Origin: DATFWC01 sp045801465
Lineage (GTDB): Bacteria > Pseudomonadota > Alphaproteobacteria > Rhizobiales > Xanthobacteraceae
Direction: 5' to 3'
NCBI GenBank assembly: GCA_045801465.1
Contig: JBJMSU010000103.1
Location: forward strand, 1 to 17,252
Length of the DNA stretch: 17,252 bases
Positions 14,858 through 17,252 of this stretch are shown here, piece after piece; the stretch's first letter is position 1; each line of letters begins with the position of its first letter. A program made the position numbers and the translations under genes. The notes under the pieces were generated by a model, which was not told the DNA's origin, searched no databases, and saw only the letters and a program-made list of their open reading frames with translations.

Positions 14858-15688
14858 ATGGCAGCGGCCTTGAAGCCGGGATCGTCCCGCATCCAATTCA
14901 AGTCCTTTCCCAAGGTCAAAAAACCGACCGTCGACCACGGCACCGTCAGTTTCGATTGCTCGAGCATCGAGGCGTCCGGGTCGGTCATCCTCACCGGCAG
15001 CCAGCCGGCCACGGGCTGGGCGCTTGGCTTCATCCAGGTCGAATGGGTCGATACGAACTGGCTGTACTACCGCGGCCGGCAGAACAATCACGGCAGCATC
15101 TTCTTCCAGCGGTCGCGTCCGCCCACCCGCCCCGTCAAGGCGTGCCGCGACGTCCAGGCCAACGCCGACATCTACTACGAGTTCGGCGGCCCGCCGCCGA
15201 CGGTGACGGCGTCCGACACTTTTCCCAAGACGCTCACCGTCGATCATTTCGACGAGCCGGGGGACACCGCCAAGGCCGTGGTCACGAATTCGCTGACCGG
15301 CGAGGACAATTTCATTCGCGAGGCGCAGCTCGAGTTCCTGTTTTGCGCCGTGCTGTCGGCGCGCGACCCCGCGGGAAATTTCCACCATCTCAAGAGTTTT
15401 TACTGGAACGTGCGCTGGCAGGCGCGTTTCCTGCCGCGCGATTTCGACAATCCGCTCGGCGCCTGGCACGTCACGCCGATCACCGCCGGCCAGGGCTCGG
15501 CGCGCAGCCATGTCATCGAGGGCAGGCCGACGGACAAGCGCTTCAAGGACGTCCTGACCGATACGTCGGTCCCCGGATGCAACGCCATCATTCCTCTGTA
15601 TTCGCCGGACCCCGATGGCGTGCTGCCGGTCGGCAATGCGGGGCGCAGGGAGAGCACGGTGTGGCAGAATTTCGACGTCCGCAGATGA
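14858..15688 (+). CDS. Hypothetical protein, 276 residues, first gene of unknown two-gene operon
   Basis: I do not recognise a named family. The 276-residue product has no signal peptide or membrane segment. It is rich in aromatic residues and predicted strands, suggesting a soluble beta-sandwich-like protein. Distinctive stretches are GTVSFDCSSIEASGSVILTG (28-47), TGWALGFIQVEWVDTNWLYY (52-71), FFQRSRPPTRPVKACRD (82-98), NFIREAQLEFLFCAVLSARD (151-170) and FYWNVRWQARFLPRDFDNP (181-199). Cysteines are at 34, 96, 163 and 241. The start is well supported by AGAGGAG (14845-14851), 6 bases before the ATG. Its stop overlaps the start of the secreted-protein gene as ATGA (15685-15688), so the two are probably translationally coupled and act together. 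No function is proposed. Confidence 0.8.
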   Translation: MAAALKPGSSRIQFKSFPKVKKPTVDHGTVSFDCSSIEASGSVILTGSQPATGWALGFIQVEWVDTNWLYYRGRQNNHGSIFFQRSRPPTRPVKACRDVQANADIYYEFGGPPPTVTASDTFPKTLTVDHFDEPGDTAKAVVTNSLTGEDNFIREAQLEFLFCAVLSARDPAGNFHHLKSFYWNVRWQARFLPRDFDNPLGAWHVTPITAGQGSARSHVIEGRPTDKRFKDVLTDTSVPGCNAIIPLYSPDPDGVLPVGNAGRRESTVWQNFDVRR

Positions 15689-16119
15689 TCATCGGCGGCG
15701 CGGCACTTGTCGCAGCGCTGAGCCTTGCGGCGGCATTGCAAGCCGCCGCCGCGGAGATCCGCAACCTCGCGCAGCCCGGCGCATTCGCGATCGACGCCTC
15801 GCCGTCCGGCGCGTCGTTCGCCAAGCAAGGCCGGATCGAGCAGCAGACCGCCCGCGGCTGGGAGCCGGTGTTCGAGGAGTTCCGCCTGGTCGAGGATTGC
15901 GGCGCGGTGGCGACGCTGCCGGCCTGCGTGACGCTCGCGCCCGGCGCCTCGCTCAGACCGGTGCCGTGGACCGGCTACACCTGCCGCGGCCAATGCCCCC
16001 GCCCCTGCAAGGGCAACGTCTACCGCCCGCCGGGCACCTTCCGGCTGGTGCTCCCCCTGTGCGGTGGCGGCGCGGTGACGGGACCGCCCTTCCCGATGGG
16101 TGCGCGCCCGAAGCGATAG
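15685..16119 (+). CDS. Secreted hypothetical protein with six cysteines
   Basis: This 144-residue product starts with a signal peptide: a hydrophobic Ala/Leu-rich segment (about 1-22) and a probable cleavage site after AAA at 23 (AAA-EIRNL). The mature part has six cysteines, at 72, 81, 100, 104, 108 and 126, arranged as EDCGAVATLPACVTLAPGAS, PWTGYTCRGQCPRPC and LPLCGGG. This pattern is compatible with disulfides in the periplasm. Repeated FRLV segments (67-70 and 119-122) suggest a small beta-sandwich. I know no named family for it. The start codon overlaps the stop of the 276-residue gene by ATGA, indicating coupling. The stop is followed after 16 bp by a palindromic repeat that could terminate the transcript. 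Confidence 0.78.
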   Translation: MIIGGAALVAALSLAAALQAAAAEIRNLAQPGAFAIDASPSGASFAKQGRIEQQTARGWEPVFEEFRLVEDCGAVATLPACVTLAPGASLRPVPWTGYTCRGQCPRPCKGNVYRPPGTFRLVLPLCGGGAVTGPPFPMGARPKR

Positions 16120-16135
16120 GGATGGGCAATCATCC

Positions 16136-16205
16136 GTAGCGCATGAGCGAAGCGAGATGCGGGGCGCCGGTGCCCACCATGTCGCGGCGCTTCATCCGGG
16201 GCTAC
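16136..16205. repeat. GTAGC-GCTAC palindromic repeat, right copy
   Basis: This 70-bp element is bounded by GTAGC and GCTAC. It contains a GCATGAGCGAAGCGAGATGC hairpin half and an ATGTCGCGGCGCTTCATCCG half. It lies between the convergent secreted-protein gene and higA and may terminate both. It belongs to the same family as 14695-14766, with the same orientation. Confidence 0.65.
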
Positions 16206-16215
16206 AGATCCACGC

Positions 16216-16521
16216 TCATGCGGCGGCCGGGCGCAACGGCCGAGCGCGCTGAATACGCCGGCGGCGCTGCGGAGAATGCAAAGCTTCCCACAAGTCGTTG
16301 CGACGTTGCACGTTCAGCCAGAAATCCGCGCTGTTGCCGAACACCCGCGCCAGGATCAGCGCGGTATCGGCGGTTATCGCGCGCCGATTGTTGCACAATT
16401 CGTTGACGTGCTTGCGCGGCACGCCCATGGCCTCCGCAAGGTCGCCTTGCGTCAGGCCGAGCGGATGCACGAATTCCTCCACCAGGATTTCGCCGACGCC
16501 CGCCGGCTTGCGCTTGGTCAT
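16216..16521 (-). CDS. higA: HigA-family antitoxin (XRE-type HTH)
   Basis: The antitoxin neutralises the HigB toxin and normally represses its own operon. The 101-residue product begins MTKRKPAGVGEILVEEFVHP. It has a helix-turn-helix at about 24-45 (TQGDLAEAMGVPRKHVNELC) and the family's characteristic ADTALILARVFGNSADFWLN (51-70), then LQ-type VQRRNDLWEAL. The tail is Arg-rich. The start ATG 16521 is 14 bp after the higB stop; a GAGG lies about 12 bases upstream. The toxin-first order is typical of higBA. The gene converges on the secreted-protein gene, with the palindrome at 16136-16205 between them. Confidence 0.93.
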   Translation of the reverse strand: MTKRKPAGVGEILVEEFVHPLGLTQGDLAEAMGVPRKHVNELCNNRRAITADTALILARVFGNSADFWLNVQRRNDLWEALHSPQRRRRIQRARPLRPAAA

Positions 16522-16535
16522 GAGCACGATCGACC

Positions 16536-16832
16536 TCACCGATAGCTGTGATTGTCGAGATACACGTGGGAAGCCTCTCCTCTGCCGCCATGCCACCGGA
16601 ACACCAGTCGCCACTGCTCGTTCACGCGGATCGAATGCCAGCCGGAGAGAGCGCCCCTGAGCTTCTCGAAACCATTGCTGGGCGGAACGCGAAGATCCGC
16701 GTCACTAATGGCGTCGTCCAACATTTGCAGCCTTCTGAATAGCCTAATCTCCAAATCCGCCGGAATTTTCTTGGCTCGGACATCGTTTACGAAGAAGTCG
16801 CGCAACCAAGCATCCCGGAACGAAACGATCAT
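16536..16832 (-). CDS. higB: HigB/RelE-family toxin
   Basis: This 98-residue protein is of the HigB (RelE/ParE superfamily) type, ribosome-dependent mRNA interferases in characterised members. Family features are the N-terminal MIVSFRD, the helical RLFRRLQMLDDAISDADLRV (30-49), PPSNGFEKLRG (50-60) and the core GWHSIRVNEQWRLVFRW (64-80) with the basic and aromatic residues expected at the active site. The end is HVYLDNHSYR. Length is normal and no lesion is visible, so the toxin is probably functional. It precedes higA on the same strand with a 14-bp gap. The operon promoter should lie in the 75 bp between the ptsP stop and this start, but I cannot pick out convincing boxes. Confidence 0.93.
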   Translation of the reverse strand: MIVSFRDAWLRDFFVNDVRAKKIPADLEIRLFRRLQMLDDAISDADLRVPPSNGFEKLRGALSGWHSIRVNEQWRLVFRWHGGRGEASHVYLDNHSYR

Positions 16833-16907
16833 GCAGGCATTCCGCGCAGTTGGGCTAGTGTACCACTCAACGGAATAGAATACCAGCTCTGCGGGATTCT
16901 CTGCGCC

Positions 16908-17252
16908 TCACACCTGCAGTCCCTCGGCGGCCGCGAAGGCCTCGAGCTTGGCGCGCAGCGAGGCGCCCTTCGAGGGGGCGTCGATGAGGGGGAGCAGCGC
17001 CGAGCGGGCCTTGCGCGCGTCGAGCTCGATGAGCATGGCCTTGACCGGGCCGACGGCCGAGGCCGTGACCGACAGCGAGCGATAGCCGAGCGCGATCAGG
17101 GCGAGTGCGCCGAGCGGCTTCGAGGCCATCTCGCCGCACAATGTCACCGGCTTGCCGTGCGCCTGCGCCCTGTCGGCGATGTCCTTGAGCGCGCGCAGCA
17201 CCGGGGCCGAGATCGGATCGAACCGGCTCGCCACCAACGAATTGCCGCGGTC
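16908..17252 (-). CDS. ptsP: Phosphoenolpyruvate-protein phosphotransferase PtsP, C-terminal 114 residues (runs off right edge)
   Basis: This is the end of an enzyme I of the nitrogen-related phosphotransferase system, which passes phosphate from PEP to NPr. Visible in the reverse frame are DRGNSLVASRFDPISAPVLR, then AHGKPVTLCGEMASKPLGAL and IALGYRSLSVTASAVGPVK. These are the C-terminal PEP-binding TIM-barrel motifs, including the conserved CGEMAS with its active-site cysteine. The frame is open to the window edge in exact register. In many Hyphomicrobiales ptsP lies directly upstream of prfA on the same strand; here 3.98 kb separates them. PtsP (with an N-terminal GAF domain) is favoured over sugar-PTS PtsI from this context, although the GAF domain is out of view. 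Confidence 0.93.
   Translation of the reverse strand, partial: DRGNSLVASRFDPISAPVLRALKDIADRAQAHGKPVTLCGEMASKPLGALALIALGYRSLSVTASAVGPVKAMLIELDARKARSALLPLIDAPSKGASLRAKLEAFAAAEGLQV

Noticed and set aside
12950..15511. 853-codon open frame on the minus strand opposite the MmgE/PrpD and 276-residue genes
   Set aside because: It is an antisense shadow caused by high GC. Its translation is low-complexity and Arg/Gly/Asp/Val-rich without family motifs, whereas the plus-strand genes have proper Shine-Dalgarno sites and recognisable conserved blocks or coupling.

Overview
This GC-rich window reads as a chromosomal segment of an alphaproteobacterium of the order Hyphomicrobiales (Rhizobiales). The signs are a divergent phaR / phaA-phaB polyhydroxybutyrate locus, the prfA-prmC-DUF4167 block, a ptsP-type enzyme I, and small intergenic palindromes with stem-CTTGAC-stem architecture typical of Bradyrhizobium/Xanthobacteraceae-like genomes. 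I cannot name the genus from the sequence alone.

Left third (1-5028): the 5' part of formate-tetrahydrofolate ligase (fhs, minus, runs off the left edge), then phaR (minus) divergent from phaA and phaB (plus). PhaA and PhaB turn acetyl-CoA into (R)-3-hydroxybutyryl-CoA, and PhaR is the regulator of the storage pathway. The polymerase gene phaC is not in the window. A YddG-like EamA/DMT exporter follows and overlaps a convergent cupin_5 gene tail to tail.

Middle (4603-10521): a complete elongation factor P lysylation set. On the minus strand epmA (LysRS paralogue) and epmB (lysine 2,3-aminomutase) are followed by a cupin_5 gene that shares an ATGA with epmB. efp itself is divergent from epmA. 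Then come gloB (glyoxalase II), a divergent SAM methyltransferase and a DUF4167 protein, followed by 447 bp without a recognisable gene.

Right third (10969-17252): prmC and prfA overlap by 8 bp (RF1 and its methyltransferase, minus strand), and ptsP enters from the right edge, also minus. In many relatives ptsP and prfA are neighbours. Here about 4 kb lies between them: an MmgE/PrpD-family gene, a two-gene operon of unknown function (276-aa protein plus a translationally coupled secreted 144-aa cysteine-containing protein), and a higB-higA toxin-antitoxin pair. The unknown operon is bracketed by two copies of one palindromic repeat family in the same orientation. This interval looks accessory and holds the most novel content.

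At least four intergenic regions (7915-8005, 9645-9793, 12985-13071, 14671-14766) contain members of a palindromic repeat family. A second family occurs at 14695-14766 and 16136-16205. No tRNA, rRNA, CRISPR array or transposase was seen.
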